47,084 nt of DNA from RGIG3013 sp045538935 (GTDB lineage Bacteria > Bacillota > Clostridia > Oscillospirales > Acutalibacteraceae). The stretch spans positions 1 to 47,084 of the forward strand of contig JAZQEI010000016.1 of assembly GCA_045538935.1 (NCBI GenBank), read 5' to 3'. Below the pieces are notes generated by a model, which made no database searches, had not been told where the DNA came from, and saw only the letters and a list, made by a program, of their open reading frames with translations. A program made the translations under genes and the position numbers. Shown in pieces: positions 24,680 to 34,232 of this stretch; the first letter of the stretch is position 1; each line of letters begins with the position of its first letter.

Positions 24680-27283
24680 ATGGCAGAGCTTTCGCCAATG
24701 ATGCGTCAGTATCTTGAAATAAAAGAACAGAATAAAGATAATATCTTGTTTTTCAGATTAGGCGATTTTTACGAAATGTTTTTTGATGACGCCAAAATTG
24801 CATCTGAAGAACTCGATTTGGTGCTTACCGGTAGAGATTGCGGCCAAGAAGAAAGAGCCCCCATGTGTGGCGTACCTTTCCATTCTTGCGAGGGCTATAT
24901 TGCCCGTTTGGTAGAAAAGGGCTATAACGTTGCAATTTGTGAGCAAACGGAAGACCCTGCAACTGCTAAGGGCATAGTTCGCCGAGAGGTAGTAAGGGTT
25001 ATAACACCAGGAACTGTTATAGAAGACAGTATGCTAGATGAGGGTAAAAATAATTTTCTGGCAGCTATTGCTAATGTTAATTCTGCTTATTCTGTTTGCT
25101 TTGCCGATGCATCAACAGGTGAAGTTAATGTTATAGAAATATCCGGCGAGGAAATAGAAGCCAGAATTATAAACGAATTAGGCAGATTTTCTCCCACAGA
25201 GATTATATCTGACGATTCAATAAAAACAATGACTATTGTTACAGAGTTTATTGAGTCAAGGCTTGAAAGCAAACTAACCATACTCGATAAGTCGTATTTT
25301 AACCCTGCGCTTTCAGAAACACGAATAGCTTCACACTTTAATGTGACCAACATTGAAAATTTAAATATCGTATCTGGCTCTCCGGTGGCAGCATCTGTTG
25401 GAGCGGTTATTGGTTATTTGTCTAAAAACGGTATGTCGTCATCATCGGCAATAAAAACCGTAAACATTTATACCGATTCTCAATATGCAAAAATAGATAT
25501 TAACACAATAAGAAATCTAGAACTCTGTGAAACTATGCGCGGTAAAAGTAAACGCGGCTCACTTTTATGGGTGTTAGATAAAACCAAAACCGCAATGGGT
25601 AAACGCCTTATGCGTTCTTGGGTAGAGCAACCGCTTTTAAGCATTTCGGAAATTTTGGCTCGTCAAAATGCTGTTGAAGAATTAACTGCCGATTCATTCT
25701 TGCTTGGCGAAAGCATAGAGTATTTATCGGGTATTAGAGATATTTCAAGAGTTATGACCCGTATTTCTTACGGCGTAGCCGGCGCTAACGACCTTAAAAA
25801 TTTAAGTCATACAATGGCTTTTTTCCCTCTTATAAAAGAACTTTTAGCTCAAACTAAATGCAAGGTACTACGTACCATACAAGAGGATATAGACTGCATT
25901 GAAGAAATTAAGAACTTGATTGATGAGAGCATCGTTGATAATCCGCCTACAAGTGTTCGTGAAGGTGGTATTATTAAAGATGGCTACAACAGTGAGGTAG
26001 ATATTCTTCGTAACGATGTAAACAACGGCACCGACTTTATTGCCGAAATAGAAGCAAAAGAGCGCGAGCGTACAGGCATTAAAAATCTTAAGGTTCGCTA
26101 TAACAGAGTTTTTGGCTATTACATAGAGGTATCTAATTTAAATAAAGACAAGGTACCCGAAGATTACATAAGAAAGCAAACCCTTACAAACTGTGAACGC
26201 TATATTAACGACGAACTTAAAAAGGTAGAGTCGCGTGTATTAGGCGCAAAAGAAAGGGTAGTACAACTTGAGTACGAACTTTTTGAGCAAATTCGCAAAG
26301 CTACTGCCAACGAGCTCGTAAGATTTCAAAAGACCGCTAACGCTATAGCAAAATTAGATGTTTTGTGTTCATTTGCTACGGTTGCCAACCAAAACGGATA
26401 TTGCAGACCTATGCTTAACAATGAAGGTATAATTAGCATAAAAGAGGGTCGACATCCGGTTGTAGAACAAGTATCAAAAATACCTTTTGTTGCTAACGAT
26501 ACTTTATTAGATGTATCTCAAAATCGTTGTTGTATTATTACCGGACCCAATATGGCGGGTAAATCTACCTTTATGCGTCAGGTTGCTGTAATAACCCTTT
26601 TAGCACAAATAGGTAGTTTTGTTCCGGCAACAAGTGCTAACATAGGCATAGTAGATGCAATTTTTACCAGAGTAGGCGCATCTGACGATTTGGCCTCTGG
26701 TCAGTCAACCTTTATGGTAGAGATGAGTGAGGTTGCAAATATTTTAAAGAACGCCACCAAAAACAGTTTGCTTATATTAGATGAAATAGGCAGAGGTACT
26801 TCTACCTTTGACGGAATGTCTATTGCAAAGGCTGTTTTAGAGTTTGCTTGTGACAAACGTAAACTTGGCGCTAAAACATTGTTTGCAACACACTATCATG
26901 AATTAACACAACTTGAAGGCGAAATGACCGGTGTTAAGAATTACAATATTGCTGTTCGCAAGAGCGGTGACGACATAATCTTCTTAAGAAAAATTGTGCC
27001 CGGCGGCGCTGATGATAGTTATGGTATACAGGTTGCAAAGTTAGCTGGCGTACCCGACAGTGTTATTAATCGTTCAAAACAAATCCTGCGCGAAATAGAA
27101 AGTGAGGGAGTAGTGAGAACGGTTGCTGTAAACAATGATGCTTCGTCTAATCAGATATCTTTCGAAGAATTACAGGCAAATAAGTTATTAAAAGATTTAA
27201 AGGCGTTAGATACTAACGCAATAACTCCGCTTGATGCTCTTAAAATCTTATCAGATTTAGTTGAACAAGCAAAAAGCATATAA
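24680..27283 (+). CDS. mutS: DNA mismatch repair protein MutS
   Basis: An 867-residue mismatch sensor. The N-terminal mismatch-binding domain has the FFRLGDFYEMF motif (residues 24-34), which carries the phenylalanine-glutamate pair that wedges at mismatches. The C-terminal ATPase has Walker A GPNMAGKST (622-630), DEIGRGTSTFDG and the switch THYHEL. Length is normal. It sits 30 bp before mutL, with an AAGGGG site before its ATG. Confidence 0.97.
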   Translation: MAELSPMMRQYLEIKEQNKDNILFFRLGDFYEMFFDDAKIASEELDLVLTGRDCGQEERAPMCGVPFHSCEGYIARLVEKGYNVAICEQTEDPATAKGIVRREVVRVITPGTVIEDSMLDEGKNNFLAAIANVNSAYSVCFADASTGEVNVIEISGEEIEARIINELGRFSPTEIISDDSIKTMTIVTEFIESRLESKLTILDKSYFNPALSETRIASHFNVTNIENLNIVSGSPVAASVGAVIGYLSKNGMSSSSAIKTVNIYTDSQYAKIDINTIRNLELCETMRGKSKRGSLLWVLDKTKTAMGKRLMRSWVEQPLLSISEILARQNAVEELTADSFLLGESIEYLSGIRDISRVMTRISYGVAGANDLKNLSHTMAFFPLIKELLAQTKCKVLRTIQEDIDCIEEIKNLIDESIVDNPPTSVREGGIIKDGYNSEVDILRNDVNNGTDFIAEIEAKERERTGIKNLKVRYNRVFGYYIEVSNLNKDKVPEDYIRKQTLTNCERYINDELKKVESRVLGAKERVVQLEYELFEQIRKATANELVRFQKTANAIAKLDVLCSFATVANQNGYCRPMLNNEGIISIKEGRHPVVEQVSKIPFVANDTLLDVSQNRCCIITGPNMAGKSTFMRQVAVITLLAQIGSFVPATSANIGIVDAIFTRVGASDDLASGQSTFMVEMSEVANILKNATKNSLLILDEIGRGTSTFDGMSIAKAVLEFACDKRKLGAKTLFATHYHELTQLEGEMTGVKNYNIAVRKSGDDIIFLRKIVPGGADDSYGIQVAKLAGVPDSVINRSKQILREIESEGVVRTVAVNNDASSNQISFEELQANKLLKDLKALDTNAITPLDALKILSDLVEQAKSI

Positions 27284-27312
27284 TTAATAAAATATAAAAA
27301 GGAGGAAGTTGA

Positions 27313-29268
27313 ATGGGCAAGATACAAGTATTACCTAAAAGCATAGCCGAAAAAATTGCTGCAGGCGAAGTAGTAGAACGTCCTGCATCGGTTATAAAAG
27401 AACTTGTTGAAAATTCTATTGATGCCGGCGCGGACAAAATTACGATAGAGATTAATCACGGCGGTATTATGTATATGCGCGTTACCGACAACGGGAGCGG
27501 CATAAAAAAAGAAGATATCAAAACCGCTTTTTTACGTCATGCTACAAGCAAAATTTCAACACAAACTGACCTCGATTCAATTTCCACCTTAGGTTTTAGA
27601 GGTGAAGCACTTGCGGCAATATGTGCAGTTTCAAAGGTAGAAGTGCTTACATTTAACGAGCAAGACGACTGCGGAACTCAGTATGTAATAGAGGGCGGAG
27701 AAGAAAAGTCCTTTTTAGATACGGGTTGTCCAAAGGGTACAACAATAATCGTTCGTGATTTGTTTTATAACACCCCTGCCCGAATGAAGTTTTTAAAAAA
27801 GGATGTAACCGAAGCCAATGCGGTTGCCGCACTTATTGACCGTATAGCATTATCACACCCCGATATTGCATTTAACCTTATTAGAGATGGTAAAAAAACT
27901 TTATCTACCGCCGGTAATGGCGATTTAAAATCTGCAATATATTCCGTACTTGGCAGAGATTATACTAACGGTCTTATACCTGTAAACAATTCTTTGCAAA
28001 GTGTTAGTGTAAGCGGATATATAAGCAAACCGGTATTTTGTAAATCGTCGCGTAGCGGACAGTTTTTTTTTCTTAACGGCAGACTTGTAAAGTCACTTAC
28101 TGCAATGGCTGCATTAGAACAAGCATATAAAAACAGCATTATGGTGGGTAAATTTCCGTCTTGCGTTATAAATATTTGTGTGCCGTTTGAGTTTGTTGAT
28201 GTAAATGTACATCCTGCCAAAACAGAGGTTCGTTTTGCTGATGAAAAAACCGTATTCGACTGCATATATTTCTCGGTTAAAACCGCTTTAACTCAAGGCG
28301 ATACAAGACCCGAACTTAATATTGCTCCTAAAAATACTTATACACCTCAAATAAAAACGGAGCAGTATACTCAAACAAATATAAATTTAAATGCATCTAG
28401 CGGTGTTAGCAAAATTCAAGCTGAAAAATATGTTCCGCAAGAAAAAGTAGCTCCCGCAAAATCGCAAATAGAAGCATTTACAAAAATGCTTGCAGATATT
28501 AATACAGATGCTCCCCTTGAAAACAAGCCTACAGTAACACTAAACGATAGCGCAAAAGATTTTTCTTTTGAAAACAAAAATATAACAATAAGTTATGAAG
28601 AACCAAAGAAAAAAGTAGATGTAGATATCGTTTTAGATGACAAACAAACGGTTGAAGAGCAAAATAATAATTATAAACCGGTAGAAAGCAACCAAACCGA
28701 AGATGAGGTGCCCATAAAATATATAGGTGAAGCATTTTCTACCTATATAATTGTTGAGCGTGCCGATAGTATTTTCGTTATAGACAAGCATGCCGCACAT
28801 GAGCGCATATTGTTTAACAAGCTTAAAAAGCAAGAAGTAAGCGAACAAATGCTATTATCTTCTAAACCCGTAAATCTTACCAAAGAAGAGTATGATATTT
28901 TAATTAACAATATGGACGTTTTAAGTGATTCCGGATTTGAAATAGAAGATTTTGGTGGCTCAAGCGTAGTAGTGCGTTCTTTGCCAAGCATACTTACTGA
29001 TTGCGATATACCGCTTTTACTTACAGAAATTGCAAAAGGTCTAAAATATGGCAATAAAGTTTTAGTAGAGCGTATGGACGATATTTATCATACTATGTCA
29101 TGCAAAGCCGCAATAAAGGCGGGAATGGTGTCGGGTAAAACTGAACTTGAACAGTTAGCAAAAGCCGTTTTAAACGATAAAGATGTACTTTATTGTCCAC
29201 ACGGCAGACCCGTTGCTTTTGAAATAACCAATAATCAACTTAAAAAGCAGTTTGGAAGAATAAATTAG
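27313..29268 (+). CDS. mutL: DNA mismatch repair endonuclease MutL
   Basis: A 651-residue mismatch repair protein of the endonuclease type. The GHKL ATPase has ELVENSIDAGA, TDNGSGIKK and GFRGEAL within the first 110 residues, followed by a transducer domain (to about 330) and a charged linker (about 335-460). The C-terminal domain carries CPHGRP (about 627-632) and the terminal FGRIN, which bind metal in nicking MutL proteins. The DQHAxxExxxxE motif here reads DKHAAHERILFN (from residue 491), so the last glutamate and the glutamine are changed. The rest of the metal site seems intact. A perfect GGAGG precedes the start. Confidence 0.95.
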   Translation: MGKIQVLPKSIAEKIAAGEVVERPASVIKELVENSIDAGADKITIEINHGGIMYMRVTDNGSGIKKEDIKTAFLRHATSKISTQTDLDSISTLGFRGEALAAICAVSKVEVLTFNEQDDCGTQYVIEGGEEKSFLDTGCPKGTTIIVRDLFYNTPARMKFLKKDVTEANAVAALIDRIALSHPDIAFNLIRDGKKTLSTAGNGDLKSAIYSVLGRDYTNGLIPVNNSLQSVSVSGYISKPVFCKSSRSGQFFFLNGRLVKSLTAMAALEQAYKNSIMVGKFPSCVINICVPFEFVDVNVHPAKTEVRFADEKTVFDCIYFSVKTALTQGDTRPELNIAPKNTYTPQIKTEQYTQTNINLNASSGVSKIQAEKYVPQEKVAPAKSQIEAFTKMLADINTDAPLENKPTVTLNDSAKDFSFENKNITISYEEPKKKVDVDIVLDDKQTVEEQNNNYKPVESNQTEDEVPIKYIGEAFSTYIIVERADSIFVIDKHAAHERILFNKLKKQEVSEQMLLSSKPVNLTKEEYDILINNMDVLSDSGFEIEDFGGSSVVVRSLPSILTDCDIPLLLTEIAKGLKYGNKVLVERMDDIYHTMSCKAAIKAGMVSGKTELEQLAKAVLNDKDVLYCPHGRPVAFEITNNQLKKQFGRIN

Positions 29269-29277
29269 GAGAACTTT

Positions 29278-30204
29278 ATGCAAAAAATTCCCGTTATAGC
29301 TGTTGTAGGTCCTACCGCATCGGGCAAAAGTGATCTAGCGGTACAAATAGCATTAAAATACAATGGTGAAATTGTATCTTGCGATTCAATGCAGATATAT
29401 AAGGGTATTAGTATTGCAACTGCCGCGCCAACAAATAAGCAAAAGCAAGCAGTTAATCACCATATGGTTGAGTTTTTAGATTGCTCACAAGGTTATTCTG
29501 TGGCTGATTATGTAAGCGACGCAAAAGAAATTATTGCCGATATTCACAGCCGTGGTAAACTTCCTATAATCGCGGGTGGGACAGGTTTATATGTGAATTC
29601 GCTACTTAATAATATTCAGTTTACAGAACAAAAAACAGATTTGGCATTAAGACAGCGTTTGTCAGAGCAATACGATTCTTTAGGCGGAGATATTATGTTG
29701 AGCCGTTTAAGAGAATTGGACTCCGATTATGCATCTACATTGCACGAAAACGATAAAAAACGTATTGTAAGAGCGTTAGAGATAATAACACTTACCGGTA
29801 ATAGCGTAACAAAAACCATAGAGGACTCAAAAAAAGAGCCTTCGCTATATAATCCGCTTTTAATTGGTATAACCTATAAAGACCGAGAACTTTTATATGA
29901 AAGAATTAATAAGCGTGTTGATATAATGTTAGATAACGGCCTCTTAGATGAAGCAAAAATAGCCTTTGATAGCAATATGGATACTGCGTCGCAAGCAATT
30001 GGGCACAAGGAGCTTTTTGGTTATTTTAAGGGTGAGCAAACACTCCAAGAAGCCTTAGAAAAACTTAAAATGCAAACGCGCAGATATGCAAAGCGCCAAC
30101 TTACTTGGTTTAATAAAAATAAAGATATTAATTGGATTTATCCCGATGTTACGCCAAATGTTTTTTTGTGTGCGCAACAAATTATTGAAGAATGGAGTAG
30201 ATAA
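29278..30204 (+). CDS. miaA: tRNA dimethylallyltransferase
   Basis: This 308-residue enzyme transfers a dimethylallyl group to A37 of tRNAs reading UNN codons, giving the substrate for MiaB. The P-loop is GPTASGKS (11-18) and DSMQIYKG (37-44) binds the tRNA base; the central IAGGTGLYV and the RRYAKRQLTWF motif near the C terminus are conserved. It starts 9 bp after mutL with a TAGGAG site. Its stop at 30202-30204 lies next to the GTG start of the HlyD-like gene, so the two are coupled. The hfq gene that follows miaA in Bacillus is not found here. Confidence 0.96.
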   Translation: MQKIPVIAVVGPTASGKSDLAVQIALKYNGEIVSCDSMQIYKGISIATAAPTNKQKQAVNHHMVEFLDCSQGYSVADYVSDAKEIIADIHSRGKLPIIAGGTGLYVNSLLNNIQFTEQKTDLALRQRLSEQYDSLGGDIMLSRLRELDSDYASTLHENDKKRIVRALEIITLTGNSVTKTIEDSKKEPSLYNPLLIGITYKDRELLYERINKRVDIMLDNGLLDEAKIAFDSNMDTASQAIGHKELFGYFKGEQTLQEALEKLKMQTRRYAKRQLTWFNKNKDINWIYPDVTPNVFLCAQQIIEEWSR

Positions 30205-30205
30205 T

Positions 30206-31414
30206 GTGACCGGCTCAAAATGGCTTAAAGCAATAGTTATAATTGCTGCAGCAATGTTTTTTGTGCATCAAATATATGTGTCGTTTTTTAATGTTTTAAC
30301 AACCTCGGCAGCAATGTATTACGAACACATGGCCGGTATAGAAACTACTGGCATTATGATTCGTGATGAGATACTTGTAAGCAACAATTCAAGCGGAATT
30401 ATGCATTACACTCTTGAAGATGGCGAAAAGGTATCGAAGGGCGGAGTAATAGCCGAAATTTACGATAACCAAAGTACTTCGCTTGCAATTAGCAAAATAA
30501 AACAACTTGAAAGCCAACTTGAAGATATTAAAGAAATTCAAGGCTATAACGATATTTCAGCGGTAGATTTAGAACTGTGCAATCACAAGGTAAACACCGC
30601 TCTTTACGAATATATAAATAAATGTAGTACAGGTAGGTTCGACAGTAGTGATGATTATTCGAACGAATTACTTAGTGCACTAAACCGTAGGCAATATGCA
30701 ACTGGAGAGGCAAGTGGTTTTGAGACCGTTGCGGCATCATTAACTGCACAAATAGAAACATTAAAAACGAATGTTACTGCTCCTAAACAAAACATTGTAG
30801 CAGACAGATCTGGTTATTTTGTTTCTAATGCCGATGGTTATGAAGCTATTCTTAATACCCAAATGATTCAAAGTATAACCCCAGAGTTTATATCGTCTAT
30901 AAAACCCGAAAACTTAAATCAAACAGAATATTTAGGCAAAATTGTATCAAATTACAAATGGTATATTGCTACATCTTTACCTCTTAAAGATGCACAAAAA
31001 ATAAAACTAGGTGAGTCGGTAAAACTTAAAATTAATTTACCGAATGTTCAACATATCACAGCCACCGTTTTAAAAATAAGTACCGCCGATGATGAAAAAA
31101 ATTGTGCAGTAGTATTTGAGTGTTACGATACTAACAGTTCACTAGCGTCAATAAGAACTTGTCCAATAACAATAGTTACCGAAGAATACAAGGGCTTAAA
31201 GGTAAGCAATAAAGCGCTTAGAAATGTAAATGGACAAGTAGGCGTTTATATAGTTAGAGGCCTACAAATTAAATATGTAACCGCAAAGGTTATTTATCAA
31301 ACATCTTCATTTGCTATATGCGACATACAAAATGAAAGTTCTAGCGGTTTAAGGCTTTACGATGAAGTGGTTGAAAAGGGGAGAAATCTTTATGACGGAA
31401 AACTTATTGACTAA
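30206..31414 (+). CDS. HlyD-like membrane fusion / adaptor protein
   Basis: A 402-residue protein with one N-terminal membrane segment (about residues 7-25), a biotinyl-lipoyl-like region (SSGIMHYTLEDGEKVSKGGVIA type, near 58-80), a helical hairpin (about 95-195) and a beta-barrel C-terminal part. This is the architecture of HlyD-type adaptors. The GTG at 30206 is chosen because it follows TGGAG at about 8 nt and lies 1 bp after the miaA stop. It precedes ylmE and sepF, as often seen in Clostridia, where a link with division or spore envelope assembly is suspected. No transporter partner is nearby, so function is uncertain. Confidence 0.75.
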   Translation: MTGSKWLKAIVIIAAAMFFVHQIYVSFFNVLTTSAAMYYEHMAGIETTGIMIRDEILVSNNSSGIMHYTLEDGEKVSKGGVIAEIYDNQSTSLAISKIKQLESQLEDIKEIQGYNDISAVDLELCNHKVNTALYEYINKCSTGRFDSSDDYSNELLSALNRRQYATGEASGFETVAASLTAQIETLKTNVTAPKQNIVADRSGYFVSNADGYEAILNTQMIQSITPEFISSIKPENLNQTEYLGKIVSNYKWYIATSLPLKDAQKIKLGESVKLKINLPNVQHITATVLKISTADDEKNCAVVFECYDTNSSLASIRTCPITIVTEEYKGLKVSNKALRNVNGQVGVYIVRGLQIKYVTAKVIYQTSSFAICDIQNESSSGLRLYDEVVEKGRNLYDGKLID

Positions 31415-32105
31415 AACCGTAGATGAAAACTATGAGGAAATTTTAAACAATATAAAATCCGCTGCGAAAAAGGCAGGTAAAACTGCTGATGATATTATAT
31501 TTTTAGCAGCGACAAAAACTGTTGCACCTGAAATTATAAATCACGCAATAGAAAAAGGCATAAATTATATAGGTGAAAACAGAGTTCAAGAGTTTTTATC
31601 AAAAAATGACCAAATTAATCCTAAGGCACACCGACATTTTATAGGGCATTTGCAGACCAATAAGGTTAAAGATATTGTTGATAAAGTAGAAATGATACAG
31701 TCTGTACATTCTGAAAAGTTAGCATTAGAAATTAATCGCAAGTGTGAAACAATTAATAAATGTATGGATATTTTGCTTGAAATTAATATCGGTGATGAAG
31801 AGTCCAAATCTGGTTTTTCCTATAACGAGGCAGCCTTAGCGGTAGAAAAAATTTCCAAATTAAAGTGGGTAAAAATAAAAGGTCTTATGGCTATACCGCC
31901 TATTTGCCAGACCAAGTCTGAAATTAATGAATATTTTAGCAAAATGAGCAAACTGTTTATTGACATTAAGGCTAAAAAAATAGATAATGTAGATATGGTA
32001 TATTTATCGATGGGTATGTCTGACGACTATGTTGAGGCAATACTTAACGGTGCAAATATAATACGAATAGGCTCGTCCTTGTTCGGAAAAAGAATTTATA
32101 AGTAA
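31392..32105 (+). CDS. YggS/YlmE family PLP homeostasis protein
   Basis: A 237-residue protein of the YggS/PROSC family, with a fold like alanine racemase, that binds pyridoxal 5'-phosphate and controls its level. The PLP-binding lysine is K42 in FLAATKTV, and the phosphate site is GSSLFG near the C terminus. I chose the ATG at 31392, 8 nt after GGGGAG, which overlaps the HlyD-like gene by 23 bp. The family member next to sepF in Firmicutes is called ylmE. Confidence 0.92.
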   Translation: MTENLLTKTVDENYEEILNNIKSAAKKAGKTADDIIFLAATKTVAPEIINHAIEKGINYIGENRVQEFLSKNDQINPKAHRHFIGHLQTNKVKDIVDKVEMIQSVHSEKLALEINRKCETINKCMDILLEINIGDEESKSGFSYNEAALAVEKISKLKWVKIKGLMAIPPICQTKSEINEYFSKMSKLFIDIKAKKIDNVDMVYLSMGMSDDYVEAILNGANIIRIGSSLFGKRIYK

Positions 32106-32117
32106 AGGAGACCCATT

Positions 32118-32600
32118 ATGAGCATTTTTGATAATTTTAAGAATTTACTAAACGTTTCTCCTGAGGATGACGACGATATCGGTGCACAGGTAGAACTCGA
32201 AGAAGAAAACGATGAGTTTGAAAAGGATATTTATTCTAAAAAAAGAGAACCTGCACCACGTGCTTCTTTTGTTGACAGAACAGATAAACGCAGTAAGGTA
32301 GTAAGCTACAATGCTACACCTTCGCAAATGCAGGTTGTTCTTGTGAAACCTGAGCGTTACGAGGATGTTAAGGATATTGCTGACCATTTAAACAGCAAAA
32401 AGACTGTAGTATTAAACCTAGAAATAGCTAATAAAGAAAATGCACGTCGTATAATCGATTTCTTAAGTGGCGCTGCTTATGCCAACAAGGGAACAGTTAA
32501 AAAGATAGCAAATAGCACATTTTTAATTGCTCCTGCAAATGTCGATTTTTCTGGTGAAATGCTAATTGATGAGTTTGAAGACTCAAAGATTTACTTCTAA
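32118..32600 (+). CDS. sepF: Cell division protein SepF
   Basis: This 160-residue protein aligns FtsZ filaments and anchors them at the division site. An N-terminal amphipathic membrane-binding helix (MSIFDNFKNLL), an acidic linker (residues 15-40) and the C-terminal SepF domain (about 70-155, with KPERYEDVKDIADHL and RIIDFLSGA) are all visible. It begins after an AAAGGAG site; its stop overlaps the ATG of ylmH. The ylmG gene usually next in this cluster is absent. Confidence 0.95.
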   Translation: MSIFDNFKNLLNVSPEDDDDIGAQVELEEENDEFEKDIYSKKREPAPRASFVDRTDKRSKVVSYNATPSQMQVVLVKPERYEDVKDIADHLNSKKTVVLNLEIANKENARRIIDFLSGAAYANKGTVKKIANSTFLIAPANVDFSGEMLIDEFEDSKIYF

Positions 32601-33346
32601 TGGACAAATCTGTGCTTACAGCGCGTTTTAACGATGCCGTAAAGATTTGTGAGAACAAAGATATACCAAAGTTTTTGGGATTTTTGTCTGAAGATGAAGC
32701 AGGGTATGTAGGTCTGCTTGCTAAAAAGAACAACATAAACGTTGTTTTTTATGGCGGCTATGACAATGCTGAGCGCACATATGCAGGATTTTTTCCTAGA
32801 AGACTGTGCGATGAAGACAATTTTGATTTATTTCAAATTTCGTCTTTAAGCTTTATATTCAGAAAATCTGATATATTAACACATCGCGATTTTTTAGGGT
32901 CATTAATGGCGCTTGGTATAGAACGTGATACCATTGGAGATATTCTTGTGGAAAACGGGCGCGCAGTTGTGTTTTTAAATAGCAAAATAGCTGACTTTGT
33001 AAAAACAAATGTTACTAAAGTTGGTAGGGTAGGGGTTTCGGTTGATTTTGGTTACACTAATCCTTTGCCACAAAAAGGTGAACTTAAAGAAATAACTTTA
33101 ACTGTTGCAAGTCAAAGAATAGATGCTATGGTTTCTGCACTTATTGGCATATCTAGAACATCGGCTTGTGAGTTAATAGAATCTGGAATGGTGGTTATTA
33201 ATTCTGCAACTGTCGAAAAAATCACAACCTTAGTTTCTAGTGGTGCGGTTATTTCGGTTCGTCGTTATGGTAAATTTAATATTACCGAAATTGGCGGAAC
33301 AACAAAAAAAGGCAGAATTATTATTAAGGCATCTAAATATATTTAG
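32600..33346 (+). CDS. ylmH: YlmH-family S4 RNA-binding protein
   Basis: A 248-residue protein with an N-terminal YlmH domain and a C-terminal S4 RNA-binding domain (about 170-235, SALIGISRTSACELIESGMV). In Bacillus YlmH rescues stalled ribosomes or helps in division-linked quality control. Its ATG overlaps the SepF stop by one base, so translation is coupled. DivIVA follows 14 bp later. Family call is firm; role is taken from relatives. Confidence 0.9.
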   Translation: MDKSVLTARFNDAVKICENKDIPKFLGFLSEDEAGYVGLLAKKNNINVVFYGGYDNAERTYAGFFPRRLCDEDNFDLFQISSLSFIFRKSDILTHRDFLGSLMALGIERDTIGDILVENGRAVVFLNSKIADFVKTNVTKVGRVGVSVDFGYTNPLPQKGELKEITLTVASQRIDAMVSALIGISRTSACELIESGMVVINSATVEKITTLVSSGAVISVRRYGKFNITEIGGTTKKGRIIIKASKYI

Positions 33347-33360
33347 GGGGTTACATATAT

Positions 33361-34212
33361 ATGTTAGACAGTAGCAAAATTCAGCAAGTTCAGTTCTCTA
33401 AATCTAAGAATGGATACGATCAAATTGAGGTTGATAATTTTTTAGATGTAATAGAGCAAGATTATTCGGAAGCAGTTAATCAAATTTCGGCACTAAGCCA
33501 AAAAGTAAAAAATCTTGAGGCCGAAAATGAAAGCATTAAAATTTCGCAATCAAGTATACAGTCGGTTTTAGTAAGTGCACAAAAATTAGCTGACGAAATT
33601 GTTGAAAAAGCACGTGCTGAGGCACAGGAAATTATAAACGCAGCAAACGAAAATGCAAAAACAGTAGAACACGAAAGCGAAACGCGTAAAATCGCTGCCG
33701 ACCAAGCTATAAAGCAATTACTTGCCGATGCTGCAAAGAAATCAGAGGGTATGATCACCGCTGCACACGATAGCGTAGCACGTCAACAAGTTTTATTTGA
33801 TGATTTAAAACGTCAGATATCTGACTTTAAGAACGATATAAAAGCAAAGTATAAAGAGCACATTGAGCTTTTAGCGCAAATACCCGATACAGTTCCCGGT
33901 AATGCTAATGAAGCTGCAGCTGCTGTTAAGGATATTATGGAACAGGCAGAAAAACAAGAAGATATACAAACTCAAAATGAGGCTGATGAAGTAATAAATT
34001 ATGCTGATGAGAATTTTGAGAATGATAATATAGAAGACACCGTATCTGAAGAACAACCAAACGGATTTATTGTTAATATACCTGTTGATGATCAAGATGA
34101 TGATGGACTAGAGAATCAAATAATACAGTCATCTATTGAACAAGACGCTTATGATAATACAGATGAAGAAATAGATTTTGGAAAATCTAGTTTTTTTAGA
34201 AGAAATAAATAA
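33361..34212 (+). CDS. divIVA: DivIVA-family cell-pole protein
   Basis: A 283-residue coiled-coil protein that binds negatively curved membrane and marks poles or division sites. The N-terminal DivIVA lipid-binding domain is seen in residues 3-40 (VQFSKSKNGYDQIEVDNFLD), and long heptad-repeat coiled coils run to about residue 180. The tail (200-283) is very acidic and probably disordered, ending in KSSFFRRNK. It follows ylmH and precedes ileS, the usual order in Firmicutes. Confidence 0.93.
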   Translation: MLDSSKIQQVQFSKSKNGYDQIEVDNFLDVIEQDYSEAVNQISALSQKVKNLEAENESIKISQSSIQSVLVSAQKLADEIVEKARAEAQEIINAANENAKTVEHESETRKIAADQAIKQLLADAAKKSEGMITAAHDSVARQQVLFDDLKRQISDFKNDIKAKYKEHIELLAQIPDTVPGNANEAAAAVKDIMEQAEKQEDIQTQNEADEVINYADENFENDNIEDTVSEEQPNGFIVNIPVDDQDDDGLENQIIQSSIEQDAYDNTDEEIDFGKSSFFRRNK

Positions 34213-34232
34213 TATATTTTTGGAGCAAAAAA

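Noticed and set aside
34213..34232. T-box leader for ileS
   Set aside because: Only 20 bp separate divIVA and ileS, so no T-box structure can fit.
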